DNA from: Clostridia bacterium
GTDB lineage: Bacteria > Bacillota > Clostridia > Oscillospirales > CAG-272
Assembly (NCBI GenBank): GCA_017412675.1
Contig: JAFPWV010000019.1
Span: forward strand, 1 to 42,703
DNA: 42,703 nucleotides
Direction of reading: 5' to 3'
The notes beneath the pieces are model-generated. The model was not told the origin of the DNA and did not search any database. It worked only from the letters and a program-made list of their open reading frames with translations. Positions 1 through 8,587 of this stretch are shown here, piece after piece. A program made the translations under genes and the position numbers. The first letter of the stretch is position 1, and each line of letters starts with the position of its first letter.

Positions 1-608
1 GCCTGAACGAGGTCCGCGGGCGGGGCGAGCGTCCCGACTACACCGCACAGACCGAAGCCATGGCCGCCATGCTCGGCTATCACGGCTATTTCGGCCGCTC
101 GTTCTACGTCGGCGGGTGGAACCCCTACGGCAACGCCGTCCTCTCCCGCTGGCCGATCGTCGAGGCAAAGGTCTTCCGGATCCCCGATCCCGCGTCGAAG
201 GCCGATGCGCCGCGCTTTGAGCCCCGCTCGATCCTGCGCGCCGTGATCGACTTGCCGGACGGCGGACGCTTTGCCGTCTACGCGTCGCACTTCGGCCTCT
301 CGCACGTCGAAGCCGAGCACGCCGCCTCCCTCGCCGCCTCGCTGACCGCGGAGGAGCCCCTTCCCTTCGCCCTGATGGGCGACTTCAACGTCACGCCCGA
401 CGATCCGGTCCTCGCGCCCCTCGACGCCTCCCTCTGCGAGACGCATTCGATCCTCACGTCCCGCGGTGAGCTGAGCCATCCGTCCCACGCGCCTGCCGAC
501 CTCATCGATTTCATCTATACCGCGAGATCCGTGACGGTGAAGGACGTGCATGTGCACACGGTCGTTGCGAGCGACCATTGTCCCGTCGTCGCCGATCTCT
601 CCTTCTGA
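1..608 (+). CDS. Endonuclease/exonuclease/phosphatase family protein, C-terminal part
   Basis: The gene enters from the left edge; the first complete codon begins at base 3, and about 201 residues are visible. The visible part starts with NEVRG, where the glutamate matches the metal-binding Glu of the EEP (DNase I-like) superfamily. Further on are a GDFN motif (catalytic Asp and Asn) and a final SDHCPV motif (catalytic Asp-His pair). These are the signatures of Mg-dependent phosphodiesterases that act on nucleic acids or phosphoesters. The substrate cannot be told from sequence, because members range from exodeoxyribonuclease-like enzymes to lipid phosphatases. The N-terminal strands, and any signal peptide, lie outside the window. 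The gene ends with TGA just before a strong hairpin terminator, so it is the last gene of its transcript. The family call is firm; the role is open. Confidence 0.85.
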   Translation, partial: LNEVRGRGERPDYTAQTEAMAAMLGYHGYFGRSFYVGGWNPYGNAVLSRWPIVEAKVFRIPDPASKADAPRFEPRSILRAVIDLPDGGRFAVYASHFGLSHVEAEHAASLAASLTAEEPLPFALMGDFNVTPDDPVLAPLDASLCETHSILTSRGELSHPSHAPADLIDFIYTARSVTVKDVHVHTVVASDHCPVVADLSF

Positions 609-616
609 ACCGAAAC

Positions 617-650
617 CCGCCCCGCGTCCTCTCCGGAAGGGGCGGTTTTT
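617..650 (+). terminator. Intrinsic terminator after the EEP gene
   Basis: A perfect 7-bp stem, CCGCCCC at 617-623 with GGGGCGG at 639-645, is followed directly by five T residues. It starts nine bases after the stop codon of the EEP-family gene and separates it from the acetyltransferase downstream. Confidence 0.8.
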
Positions 651-739
651 CGTATTCATGAACGACGAATTGCGAAAGTATGAAAAAACAACCGTCGTTT
701 TCCCGGATTTCCGCGGCGATCGCCGTCCGCTGCGCGCAG

Positions 740-773
740 TTATGCACAGCCTGTGGAAAAGTCCTGTGGAAAC
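740..773. promoter_or_regulatory. Cluster of three DnaA-box-like 9-mers
   Basis: TTATGCACA at 740-748 matches the DnaA box consensus TTATNCACA. TGTGGAAAA at 752-760 is the reverse complement of TTTTCCACA, which fits the relaxed form TTWTNCACA. TGTGGAAAC at 765-773 is one step weaker. The three are spaced 12 and 13 bases apart in the 233-base gap before the GNAT gene. No replication-initiation genes (dnaA, dnaN, rpmH, parB) are nearby, so a replication origin is unlikely. A DnaA-binding regulatory or titration site, or chance, are the alternatives. The rest of the gap (651-739 and 774-830) shows nothing else I recognise. Confidence 0.4.
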
Positions 774-841
774 AGGGGTTTCAAGGCCTTCGCCGTCGCG
801 CGGGATGGTAATTCCACCCAATACAAGAAGTAGAGGTTTGT

Positions 842-1870
842 ATGAAATATCAACATGCCCTCCCAACGGACGTCCGACGGGCCGCCGAGACGTACAACCG
901 CCTCCGTCCGACGGATTGCCTGCTCCCGATCGACGGGGAGGAAGCGGCCGCGCTCTTTCTGCCGGGGCACCCCCTGCCCGATCCCTCCCTTTCGGCGCAA
1001 AAAACGGCGATTTTCGCGCAAAATGACGCCACCGACGCCGGATTTGCCGCCGGAAACGCAGCGCCTGGCTCGGAGACCGGTTATGTGACGGTCCTGCTCG
1101 CCGCGGATGACGGCACGCGCCGCGCGCTCCTCGACGAACTCACAGCGGCGATGCGGGCGGAGAATCCTTCGCTGAAGCGGCTCCGCTGGGTATTTTATAA
1201 TCCCTGTCTGCTCCGCTGGCGTCTGCCCGGGCCGGGCCGTTTCGAGCATCCCGGACTGCCGGGCGTCCCGGAGGATTCGGCGCTCCACGCCTTCCTTCTG
1301 GCTCGCGGATGGCGGGATTTCGCCCAAATGAACGTCTATCTGCGCCCGCTCGCGGATTACCGGATCCCGGACGGGCTGCGGGCAAGGATCGAGGTGAACG
1401 CGGCGGCGGGGCTCTCCGTCCGGCTGTGGGATCCCGCGCGGGACACCTCCTTCACGCCGCTCACGGATGCCCTCGGCAACGACGACTGGCGGCGGACCCT
1501 CGCGGCGAACGAAGCCTCCCCCGCGCCCCTGCCCGTGATGATCGCGGCAGATGAGCGGGAGGTGACGCGGGCCGAGTACGGCGGACGGGCCCTCGTGTGC
1601 GGGTTCGCCGGTCCGATGCGGCGCACGGAGAACGGACGGGGGTATTTCGCCGGGATCGGCATCCATCCGGACTACCGGCGGCGCGGACTCGGATCGACCC
1701 TCTTCGCGTCGCTCTGCGAAGGGCTGCGTGCGCTCGGCGCGGACTACATGACCCTCTTCACCGGATCGGACGGCGCGGCGCGGCATATATACGAGGCAGC
1801 GGGCTTCGAGGTCCGCCGGACCGTCTCCGCCATGGAGCTCTCCCTGCCCGCGGATGTGAAATCCCGGTGA
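842..1870 (+). CDS. GNAT family N-acetyltransferase
   Basis: A 342-residue protein with a C-terminal GNAT domain at about residues 190-340. The acetyl-CoA-binding motif A is visible as a strand ending GIGIHPDYRRRGLGS, where RRRGLG supplies the pyrophosphate-binding loop, followed by a helix. The late sequence IYEAAGFE is the usual GNAT motif B end. The N-terminal half (about 1-180) lacks a clear acetyl-CoA loop and may be a degenerate second GNAT fold or a substrate-binding domain; this is inference. The acceptor substrate is unknown. The start is chosen from AGAGG at 832-836, five bases before ATG. A strong terminator lies upstream and no convincing promoter is visible in the gap. The gene stands alone and is followed by the promoter of the foldase gene. 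Confidence 0.85.
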   Translation: MKYQHALPTDVRRAAETYNRLRPTDCLLPIDGEEAAALFLPGHPLPDPSLSAQKTAIFAQNDATDAGFAAGNAAPGSETGYVTVLLAADDGTRRALLDELTAAMRAENPSLKRLRWVFYNPCLLRWRLPGPGRFEHPGLPGVPEDSALHAFLLARGWRDFAQMNVYLRPLADYRIPDGLRARIEVNAAAGLSVRLWDPARDTSFTPLTDALGNDDWRRTLAANEASPAPLPVMIAADEREVTRAEYGGRALVCGFAGPMRRTENGRGYFAGIGIHPDYRRRGLGSTLFASLCEGLRALGADYMTLFTGSDGAARHIYEAAGFEVRRTVSAMELSLPADVKSR

Positions 1871-1908
1871 ATAACTGCGCCGAATTCTGTAAAGCCTCCC
1901 GAAAAGGC

Positions 1909-1937
1909 TTGAAATCCGGGTTTTCCTGTGGTATAAT
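1909..1937 (+). promoter_or_regulatory. Sigma-A promoter for the PpiC-type foldase gene
   Basis: TTGAAA at 1909-1914 and TATAAT at 1932-1937 are separated by 17 bases, with an extended -10 (TGG before TATAAT). Transcription would begin near 1944, about 45 bases before the ATG at 1990. Confidence 0.85.
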
Positions 1938-1989
1938 ATTCGGGTACATCGCAAAACCTCACAGCATTTGAAAGGAGCTTTTCCAGAAC

Positions 1990-3423
1990 ATGACGAAGGA
2001 AAAGAAAAAATCGATTCTGATCACGGTATGCGTGATCCTCGCCGTCATCCTCGTGCTCGGGCTGGTGGTCTACAACCGCCTCTACGATTCCGGCGTGATC
2101 CTGCGCGCGAAGACCGCCGTCTCGTCCGAAAACTTCAAGGTCTCCGGCACGATGATGGCCTACTTCTACAATACGCAGTACCAGAACTTCTACTCGTATT
2201 TCAGCTATCTCGGCATCCAGGCGGGGACCTCGCTGAAATCCCAGGCCTGCTCCCTGCTCTCGAACGGCGGCTCGTGGTTTGACTACTTCATGGCCACGAC
2301 CGAGAGCTACGTCGGCAACATGCTGGCGCTCTGCGAAGCCGCGAAGGCGAACGGCGTCACCCTCGACGACGAGGACAAGGCCGCGATCGACGCAAACATG
2401 GACGCGCTTGAAGCGACCGCGAAGGCCTACGGCTACAACACGAAGACCTACCTGCTCATGACGATGTCCAATCCCGTGAGCGCCGGCGACGTGCGCAAGT
2501 GCCTCGAGCTCAACGCCCTCGCGCAGAAGTACTACAACACCTACATGGATTCCCTCTCCTACACCGACGCACAGATCGAAGAATACTACAACGAAAACGC
2601 GTCGACGTTCGAGGGCGTGGACTACTATTCCTACACGCTCTATTCCACGGACTTCGCGGAATACGACGAGAACGAGAACCCGACCTCCACCTCCGCCGAG
2701 AACTCCGCGAAGGCGTATGAGGCCGCCAAGACCCTCGCCGCCGCGACCACCGCCTCCGCGTTCGAGGATGCGCTCCGTACGCTCGCCGCGAAGGAAGGCA
2801 CCACCGACGATTCCGTCGATTCGGCCATCGAAAACGCGTACCACCGCCACGTCCTCGCCTCCTCGATCCCGACGATCTCCGACTGGGCGTTCTCCGCGAA
2901 GGCCGGGGAGAGCATGATCGACGGCGAAGAGGGCGCGACGACCTACACGGTCTACCTCCTCACGAAGGAGCCGTACCGCGATGAGCAGAAGACCCGCGAC
3001 ATCCGCCACATCCTCTTCCAGCACGACAACCACGAGGATTCCTCCGCGGCCGAGGCTGCCTATGCCGAATGGGAAGCCGCCGGATTCACCGAAGAGAAGT
3101 TCATCGAGATGGTCCCGCAGTACTCCGAGGATCCGGGTTCCGTCGACAACGGCGGTCTCTATGAGAACGTCGAGAACGGCGACATGGTGACCGAGTTCAA
3201 CGACTGGCTCTTCGACGAGAGCCGCAAGCCCGGCGACCACGACCTGATCGAGGCCTCGTCCACCGGCTGGCACCTGATGTACTACGTCGGCGAAGGGGAC
3301 AAGGCCGCATGGCAGAACACCGTGGAATCCGCCCTGAAGACCGCGGACTACGACAAGATGGTCGAGTCCTACGCCGGCGGCATCCAGTTCAATTCCTCCG
3401 TTTATTCGCAGATCAACGGCTGA
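1990..3423 (+). CDS. Membrane-anchored peptidyl-prolyl isomerase (PpiC/PrsA-like)
   Basis: A 477-residue extracytoplasmic foldase. Residues 1-7 are lysine-rich (MTKEKKK) and are followed by one hydrophobic segment at about 8-28. There is no lipobox cysteine, so it is anchored by an uncleaved helix, not as a PrsA-type lipoprotein. The middle is helical and Ala/Tyr-rich, as in SurA/PrsA chaperone domains. The C-terminal parvulin-like domain (about 330-460) shows the family landmarks RHILF, then YSEDPGS, a GGLYENV turn, FNDWLFDESRKPGD and GWHLMYYVGE. Its likely role is folding of exported proteins on the outer face of the membrane. AAGGAG at 1972-1977 lies 12 bases before the ATG, slightly long. 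It has its own promoter and terminator and so is monocistronic. Confidence 0.85.
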   Translation: MTKEKKKSILITVCVILAVILVLGLVVYNRLYDSGVILRAKTAVSSENFKVSGTMMAYFYNTQYQNFYSYFSYLGIQAGTSLKSQACSLLSNGGSWFDYFMATTESYVGNMLALCEAAKANGVTLDDEDKAAIDANMDALEATAKAYGYNTKTYLLMTMSNPVSAGDVRKCLELNALAQKYYNTYMDSLSYTDAQIEEYYNENASTFEGVDYYSYTLYSTDFAEYDENENPTSTSAENSAKAYEAAKTLAAATTASAFEDALRTLAAKEGTTDDSVDSAIENAYHRHVLASSIPTISDWAFSAKAGESMIDGEEGATTYTVYLLTKEPYRDEQKTRDIRHILFQHDNHEDSSAAEAAYAEWEAAGFTEEKFIEMVPQYSEDPGSVDNGGLYENVENGDMVTEFNDWLFDESRKPGDHDLIEASSTGWHLMYYVGEGDKAAWQNTVESALKTADYDKMVESYAGGIQFNSSVYSQING

Positions 3424-3432
3424 CAGATCCAT

Positions 3433-3463
3433 GAGGGCGGGAGCTTATCCCGTCCTCTTTTTT
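3433..3463 (+). terminator. Intrinsic terminator after the foldase gene
   Basis: A stem between 3433-3442 and 3448-3457, ten pairs with one G-T wobble, is followed by a run of six T residues. It ends only three bases before the Shine-Dalgarno sequence of the next gene, so the next gene either relies on read-through or on a promoter lying inside the foldase gene. Confidence 0.8.
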
Positions 3464-3477
3464 CCAAGGAGGTTATC

Positions 3478-5517
3478 ATGATCGCATACAATGAAATCAC
3501 CACGCTCTTCGTCTCCCCGAACGGCGGATCCGGCACGAGCGGCACGGAGAGGACCTCCTCATCCGCCAGCGCGCCCCTTCCCTCCCTCGAAGCAGCCTTC
3601 TCCATGATCGCGGGTCTGAGGCGCGTGGGCGTCGGTCAGCCGATCACCGTCCGCCTTCTGGACGGCATCCACACGCTCTCCCGCACCGTGAAGATCGGTC
3701 CGGCCGTGACGCGCGTCACCGTGGAGCCGGATCCCGGGGCAAACGTGCGCGTCATCGGCGGCCTGAAGATCGACGGCTGGGAGTGGGACACCTACAACGG
3801 CGTGAAATGCCTCTCTGCCCCCCTGCCCGGCGCGGCGGACTTCACCGATTTTTACGTCAGCGGAGAGCGCGCGAAGCTCACCCGCTATCCCGAGGAGGGC
3901 TGGCTCTACCCCGAGGACGTCGAGAACCACGAGGGCCAGCTCTTCTCCTCCTCGAAGTGGTTCATCGCGCGGGAGGGGGACATCCGGGACTTCAAGAACA
4001 TCGACCGCGTGCAGATCAGCTTCTGCCACTACTGGATCGACGAGCACACCCCGATCGAGGGCTATGATCCCGCATCGCGCCGCGTGACCTTCCTCTATCC
4101 CTCGCGCTTCAACATCGACGGCGGCAGGGGAACGGCGTCCGGGCTCGAATACTGCCTCGAGAACGTGGCGGAGACCTTCGGGCATCCCGACGAATGGTAC
4201 GCGGACGGCGGGCGGATCTACTACGTCCCGCGCGACGATTCGATCACGCCCGAAACGATCGAGGCGTTCATCCCGCGGATCGCAAAGCTCTTCGAGATCG
4301 AAGGGACGGCGGGAAATCCCGTGAAGAACATCCGCTTCCGCGGCCTCAGAATGGGCGTGACCCGCGGCGAATACGGCTCCGTCGGGTACGGCGCATCCGG
4401 CGAGGGAGAACCCGTGAAGTTCGCCTCCGACGCGCAGGCAGTCGCGCAGGCCGACGGGTCGGTCTCGTTCCGGTACGCGGCCAACTGCTCGGTCGAGGAC
4501 TGCGCGCTCGAGAACTACGGCGTCCACGGCTTCGTCATCGGCGAGGGCTGCCACGGGATCCGCATCCTCCGCACCCTCATGCGGGACGGCGGCGCGGGCG
4601 GTGTCAAGATCATCGGCGGGCCTGAAGGCTCCCCGGAGGCGACGCATACATACGGCAACGCGGTCGAGGACTGCACGATCCTCTCCTGCGGACGGCGGTA
4701 TTTCGCGGCCTGCGGCGTGCTGCTCATCCACACCTACGAGAACAGCGTCTCGCACAATGAGATCGGCGACCTCTACTACACCGGGATCTCCGCCGGATGG
4801 GTCTGGGGATACGCCCCGAGCATCTCGCGGGACAACCGGATCGAGAAGAACCACATCCACCACCTCGGCGGCGGGATGCTCTCCGACATGGGCGGCGTCT
4901 ACCTCCTCGGCGCGCAGCCCGGCACGGTGGTCTCCGGAAACGTGATCCACCATGTGAAATCGAAGAACTACGGCGGCTGGGCGCTCTACACCGACGAGGG
5001 CTCGTCCTTCATCACGCTCGAGAACAACATCTGCTACGAGTGCTCCGACAACTCCTACCATCAGCACTACGGCTCGATGAACACCGTGCGCAACAACGTT
5101 TTCGCCTTCGCACACGGACAGGAGATCCGCGTCAGCCGCACCGAGCCCCACCTCTCGATCCTCTTCGAGAACAACATCCTCTTCGCCGACCGCGTCCCGC
5201 TCTACGAGATCAGCCGGGAGCAGATCGCCGGGCACACCGTCTCGGCGAAGCGCAACATCCTCACGGACTGCACGCGCGGTCAGAACGAAGAAGTGCTCCG
5301 CCGGTTCGGCGACGAGCAGCTGACCCTCGCGGACTTCCAGGCGGCGGGCATGGAATACGAATCGATCTCCGCCAACCCGCTCTTCGAGGATCCTTACAAC
5401 TATAACTTCACCCTGAAACCGGAGTCCCCGGCGCCCGCGCTCGGCTTCCTCCCGATCGACACGTCGGACGTCGGACCGCGGACGGGCAAAAACGGAGGGG
5501 AACCATGGAGAAGCTGA
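3478..5517 (+). CDS. Right-handed parallel beta-helix protein, putative GH141-like glycosidase
   Basis: A 679-residue protein without a signal peptide. The N-terminal 110 residues resemble the opening strands of pectate-lyase-like proteins (FVSPNGGSGTSGTE, then a LLDGIHTLSRTV strand). From about residue 270 onward the sequence is a ladder of short beta repeats with Asn and Gly turns (NRIEKNHIHHLGGG, SGNVIHH, LENNICYECSDN, VRNNVFAF), typical of right-handed beta-helices. Around residue 500 the GGWALYTDEGS segment resembles the family often annotated near GH141 (fucosidase/xylanase); I offer that only as a likely placement. It is probably cytoplasmic and may act on imported oligosaccharides. 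AAGGAGG at 3466-3472 sets the start. It overlaps the following alpha/beta hydrolase gene by 13 bases, which suggests co-translation. Confidence 0.75.
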   Translation: MIAYNEITTLFVSPNGGSGTSGTERTSSSASAPLPSLEAAFSMIAGLRRVGVGQPITVRLLDGIHTLSRTVKIGPAVTRVTVEPDPGANVRVIGGLKIDGWEWDTYNGVKCLSAPLPGAADFTDFYVSGERAKLTRYPEEGWLYPEDVENHEGQLFSSSKWFIAREGDIRDFKNIDRVQISFCHYWIDEHTPIEGYDPASRRVTFLYPSRFNIDGGRGTASGLEYCLENVAETFGHPDEWYADGGRIYYVPRDDSITPETIEAFIPRIAKLFEIEGTAGNPVKNIRFRGLRMGVTRGEYGSVGYGASGEGEPVKFASDAQAVAQADGSVSFRYAANCSVEDCALENYGVHGFVIGEGCHGIRILRTLMRDGGAGGVKIIGGPEGSPEATHTYGNAVEDCTILSCGRRYFAACGVLLIHTYENSVSHNEIGDLYYTGISAGWVWGYAPSISRDNRIEKNHIHHLGGGMLSDMGGVYLLGAQPGTVVSGNVIHHVKSKNYGGWALYTDEGSSFITLENNICYECSDNSYHQHYGSMNTVRNNVFAFAHGQEIRVSRTEPHLSILFENNILFADRVPLYEISREQIAGHTVSAKRNILTDCTRGQNEEVLRRFGDEQLTLADFQAAGMEYESISANPLFEDPYNYNFTLKPESPAPALGFLPIDTSDVGPRTGKNGGEPWRS

Positions 5518-6266
5518 CCAAAACGACGGAGTTTTCCTTCACGCGGGGGAACAAACGGCTTTTCGGCGAGCTGGTGACGCCCGCGGGCGAGGGTCCGCAT
5601 CCGGCGGTGATCCTCTGCCACGGCTACGGCGGGAATCACACGCACAACATGGGCTTCGCGGCGTACTTCGCGGAAAACGGCTTCGCGGCGGCGGCCTTCG
5701 ACTTCGCGGGCGGCGGATGGGGCAACCGGAGCGACGGGCGATCCGACGAGATGTCCGTCCTCACGGAGGCCGAGGACCTCTTCGCCGTCATGGACGGGCT
5801 CGGCGCGATGCCGGAGATCGACGCGGACAACCTCTTCCTCTTCGGGCAGAGCCAGGGCGGATTCGTCTGCTCGTATGCGGCGGGGAAACGCCCCCAAGCG
5901 GTCCGCGGACTCGTCGCGCTCTTCCCGGCGTATGTGCTCCAGGACGACACGAGGCGGCGCGTGCCGGATCCCGCAAACATCCCCGCGCGCATGGAGGTCA
6001 TGGGGATGCCCCTCGGCGCGATCTACCACCGGGACGCCCTCTCCTTCGACATTTACGACGTGATCCGGGAATACCCCGGTCCGGCGCTGCTCTTCCACGG
6101 GACGGCGGACACCCTCGTGCCGATCGCGTACTCCGAGCGCGCGGTGAAGGCGTTCCCCTCGGCCCGCCTCGTCGCCATCGAAGGCGCGGGTCACGGCTTC
6201 GGCCCCGAGGACGGCGCAAAGGTCGCGGAAGAAAGCCTCGCGTTTTTCAGGGAGAACTTGAAATAA
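5505..6266 (+). CDS. Alpha/beta hydrolase (esterase/acyl-peptidase-like)
   Basis: A 253-residue single-domain alpha/beta hydrolase. The catalytic triad is readable: nucleophile Ser in GQSQGG (about residues 111-116), Asp in HGTADTLVP (about 201-209) and His in GAGHGF (about 227-232). The oxyanion strand LCHGYGGNH lies at about 36-44. No signal peptide is present, so it is cytoplasmic. The family includes carbohydrate acetyl esterases, feruloyl esterases and dienelactone hydrolases. Its 13-base overlap with the beta-helix gene suggests it removes acyl groups from the same glycan, which is inference. GGAGGGG at 5494-5500 inside the preceding gene serves as the ribosome binding site. The gene converges on the polyol/sugar operon encoded on the opposite strand. 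Confidence 0.85.
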   Translation: MEKLTKTTEFSFTRGNKRLFGELVTPAGEGPHPAVILCHGYGGNHTHNMGFAAYFAENGFAAAAFDFAGGGWGNRSDGRSDEMSVLTEAEDLFAVMDGLGAMPEIDADNLFLFGQSQGGFVCSYAAGKRPQAVRGLVALFPAYVLQDDTRRRVPDPANIPARMEVMGMPLGAIYHRDALSFDIYDVIREYPGPALLFHGTADTLVPIAYSERAVKAFPSARLVAIEGAGHGFGPEDGAKVAEESLAFFRENLK

Positions 6267-6279
6267 ACGAACAGAAACA

Positions 6280-6318
6280 GAAAAAAGAAGGGATTGCCCG
6301 GCGAGAGCAGTCCCTTCT
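6280..6318 (-). terminator. Terminator of the sugar/polyol operon
   Basis: A 12-bp stem between 6286-6297 and 6307-6318 with one G-T wobble. Read on the minus strand it is followed by six T residues, which makes a strong terminator for the operon ending at 6334. Read on the plus strand it has only a weak T tract, so it may also serve the hydrolase gene less efficiently. Confidence 0.75.
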
Positions 6319-6333
6319 GTTGTTATCTGTGAT

Positions 6334-7548
6334 TCAAACGATCTCCCCGCACGCGTCTGTGAGGATCTCGTCGGCGAGGGCGAAGACCTTCTTCATCCGC
6401 TCCGCGAACGGCGCCTCTTCCGTGAGGATCGCATAAAACGCGAGGGCGTCGTCCCGGTACGGTCCTTCCCGCACCCCGGTGAGCGCGTCGAACGCCTGTG
6501 CCGGATCAGCAGGGCCGCCGTCCGCGGGATCGCCGTGTTCCGCGCGCACCGCGAGAGCCGCCGCCGCGCCGAGGGAGAACCACACCGGACGGATCCCGGC
6601 TTCCTCCGCAGAGCAGGCGGCGCCCGTCAGCCGGTCGGATTTCGCCAGCTTGCGCGGGATATCGGCCCCGACCCTCACCGCGGTATCGCCGAGCGCGCGG
6701 TTGCCGAACCGCCGGATCAGGTCCTCCGCATGGGCGAGGAGGGCGTCGAGATCCTTTCCGTACCGCTTTGCGAGCGCGCGGGCAGACGCGGTCATGGCCT
6801 CCCGCACCGCCAGCCGGATCGGGGGATCGGCGATGGCATCCGCGATGCGTTCGTGTCCCGCGAGCATCCCGAGGTAGGCGCAGAGGGCGTGGCCCATGTT
6901 GTGCAGATAGAGCTTGCGCTCGATGACGAAGCGGAAGGGCGAGACCGGGATCAGCCCCGGCACGTCGGGAAGCGGTCCCTTCCACGCGTCGGCGTCGAAC
7001 GGGAGCACCCCGTACCGCTCCGCCCGCACGAGCAGCGGCTCCTTCTCGAGGAGGGTCTTGTCCGGCAGCGGCACCATGCGGCCGACCGAGGTCTCGACGA
7101 GCCCGACGTCCGCCCGCTCCTCCGGGGTGAGAACGTCCGCCAGCAGCGAATCGATGTACCGGTCCGCATCCATGAGGTTCTCGCAGATCAAAAGATTGAG
7201 CGGACCGCGGCCCTCGGCATGGCGCAGCTTCACGCCCGCCGCGAAATTCGGGATGATGTATTTGATCGCCTTCGCGCCGACGCAGGTGACACACACATCC
7301 GCCTCCGCCGTCACCCTGGCCGCCGCCTCGCGGTCGTTCCCGTTGACCGCCGAGACCGGGGCGATGATCCTGCGCTCACATCCGCTGCTCGAGACGATCT
7401 CGAGGGGATACGCCCCCGCCGCGTTCAGGGCGTCCACCACGGCGGCTGCGACGTCGAGATAGCAGACCTCCCATCCCGCCTCCGAAAAGAGCTGTCCGAT
7501 AAAGCCGCGGCCGATGTTCCCCGCGCCGACGATGACGGCCCGCTTCAT
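6334..7548 (-). CDS. Mannitol dehydrogenase family protein (mannitol-1-phosphate 5-dehydrogenase-like)
   Basis: A 404-residue long-chain polyol dehydrogenase. It opens with an NAD-binding Rossmann fold (GAGNIGRGFIG, residues 8-18), which is close to MtlD of mannitol catabolism. The catalytic region ERKLYLHNMGHA carries the conserved Lys, Asn and His of the family, and LICENLMDADRY matches the substrate-contact helix. The expected reaction is NAD-linked interconversion of a hexitol phosphate and a ketose phosphate, for example mannitol-1-phosphate to fructose-6-phosphate. Its length slightly exceeds that of MtlD (about 380). I chose the ATG at 7546-7548, which overlaps the TGA of the kinase gene by four bases (ATGA) and is preceded by GGGGAGG; the frame stays open further upstream, but only inside the kinase gene. 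The family is certain; the exact polyol is not. Confidence 0.8.
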   Translation of the reverse strand: MKRAVIVGAGNIGRGFIGQLFSEAGWEVCYLDVAAAVVDALNAAGAYPLEIVSSSGCERRIIAPVSAVNGNDREAAARVTAEADVCVTCVGAKAIKYIIPNFAAGVKLRHAEGRGPLNLLICENLMDADRYIDSLLADVLTPEERADVGLVETSVGRMVPLPDKTLLEKEPLLVRAERYGVLPFDADAWKGPLPDVPGLIPVSPFRFVIERKLYLHNMGHALCAYLGMLAGHERIADAIADPPIRLAVREAMTASARALAKRYGKDLDALLAHAEDLIRRFGNRALGDTAVRVGADIPRKLAKSDRLTGAACSAEEAGIRPVWFSLGAAAALAVRAEHGDPADGGPADPAQAFDALTGVREGPYRDDALAFYAILTEEAPFAERMKKVFALADEILTDACGEIV

Positions 7549-8585
7549 ACCGCCGCCTCCCCCGGGATCGCCGGAGTGACGGGCGCGCCGAAGCTGTCCG
7601 TGACTGCAAGGCATTCCTCCGCCGTGCGCATGGCCTCGGTCGCCCCGGGCGCGTTCAGCGAAACCGTCGCCGCCGCGTTGCCGAGCTTCAGGGCCTCCTC
7701 GAGCGTCATGCCCCGGTGCGCCGCAGCGAGAACGCCCGCACAGAACGCGTCTCCCGCGCCGACCTTTCCGCGGATGTAGCCCTCGGGCGTCGGGATCTGC
7801 CCGTAGGACGCGAACCGGCCCGCGCGGTCCATGCCGAAGCCGCCCTCGGGACAATGGATCACCGCCCACTCCCCGACGCCGAGTCCGAAGAGCGCCCGGA
7901 GGCAGGGCACGATGTTCTCCGTCCGGAGGGAGCCGTCCGGCGCGCGGAGCTCGATCCCCGTGGTCCGGCCCGCCTCGATCTCGTTGATGACGCAGAAATC
8001 GGTATAGCGGAGCGCGGGCGGGACGATGCGGCTGAACCGCTCCCCGGTCTCGCTCACGACGTCCACCGATGTGCGGATGCCGCGTTCCTTCGCATGACAC
8101 AGCAGCCGCGCGAGCTTCGTGCCGTATTCCGCGTCCTCCGCGTCGAGCGCGTCGAGGAGGAGGATATAGGCGACGTGGAGGATGTCGCAGTCGACGGCGT
8201 CCCACGAGAAGGAATCCTCGGAGAACAGGGCGTTCGCGCCGCGGTACTGGAAGAAGGTGCGCTCGCGGCTGACGGTGTCGCTCATGACGGCGGTGAAGGA
8301 CGTGATGCCCTCCCGCCCGACGAGCGAGACGTCGATGCCTTCGTTCGCCATTGCCGTGAGCGCGAATTCCCCGCCCTCGTCATTTCCGACCAGGCCGAGC
8401 GCGGCGACCTCGGTGTCCGGCATGAGGCGCTTGAGGTCGATGCCGACGTTGCAGACCGCGCCGCCGACGGACCGTCCGATGCCGTCGAGGATGGTGGTGA
8501 GCTGACCGCGGTCGGGCCAGCCCGCGATGGGATAGAGGTGGTCGACGAGGATGTTCCCCGCGACGATGATCTTGTTTTTCTTCAT
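7545..8585 (-). CDS. PfkB family carbohydrate kinase
   Basis: A 346-residue ribokinase-like sugar kinase. The N-terminal motif is GNILVDHLYPI, followed by a GGAVCNVGIDLKRL segment (the first PfkB signature, which binds the sugar). The catalytic second signature near the C terminus is GKVGAGDAFCAGVLAA, with the catalytic Asp in GAGD. It transfers the ATP phosphate to a hydroxyl of a sugar or nucleoside; substrates in this family vary widely. The gene begins two bases after the stop codon of the solute-binding protein and ends inside the dehydrogenase start. The likely sequence is therefore uptake, phosphorylation and then oxidation or reduction of one compound, which is inference. Only a weak Shine-Dalgarno precedes it, in line with translational coupling. 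Confidence 0.85.
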   Translation of the reverse strand: MKKNKIIVAGNILVDHLYPIAGWPDRGQLTTILDGIGRSVGGAVCNVGIDLKRLMPDTEVAALGLVGNDEGGEFALTAMANEGIDVSLVGREGITSFTAVMSDTVSRERTFFQYRGANALFSEDSFSWDAVDCDILHVAYILLLDALDAEDAEYGTKLARLLCHAKERGIRTSVDVVSETGERFSRIVPPALRYTDFCVINEIEAGRTTGIELRAPDGSLRTENIVPCLRALFGLGVGEWAVIHCPEGGFGMDRAGRFASYGQIPTPEGYIRGKVGAGDAFCAGVLAAAHRGMTLEEALKLGNAAATVSLNAPGATEAMRTAEECLAVTDSFGAPVTPAIPGEAAV

Positions 8586-8587
8586 AA

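Noticed and set aside
740-773. Chromosomal replication origin
   Set aside because: The DnaA-box trio lacks an adjacent AT-rich unwinding element with further boxes, and none of the usual origin genes are present; kept only as a DnaA-site cluster.
6334-8205. Longer 623-residue version of the dehydrogenase
   Set aside because: The extra N-terminal part lies in the wrong frame of the PfkB kinase gene; the internal ATG at 7548 has a good ribosome binding site and begins exactly at the Rossmann fold.
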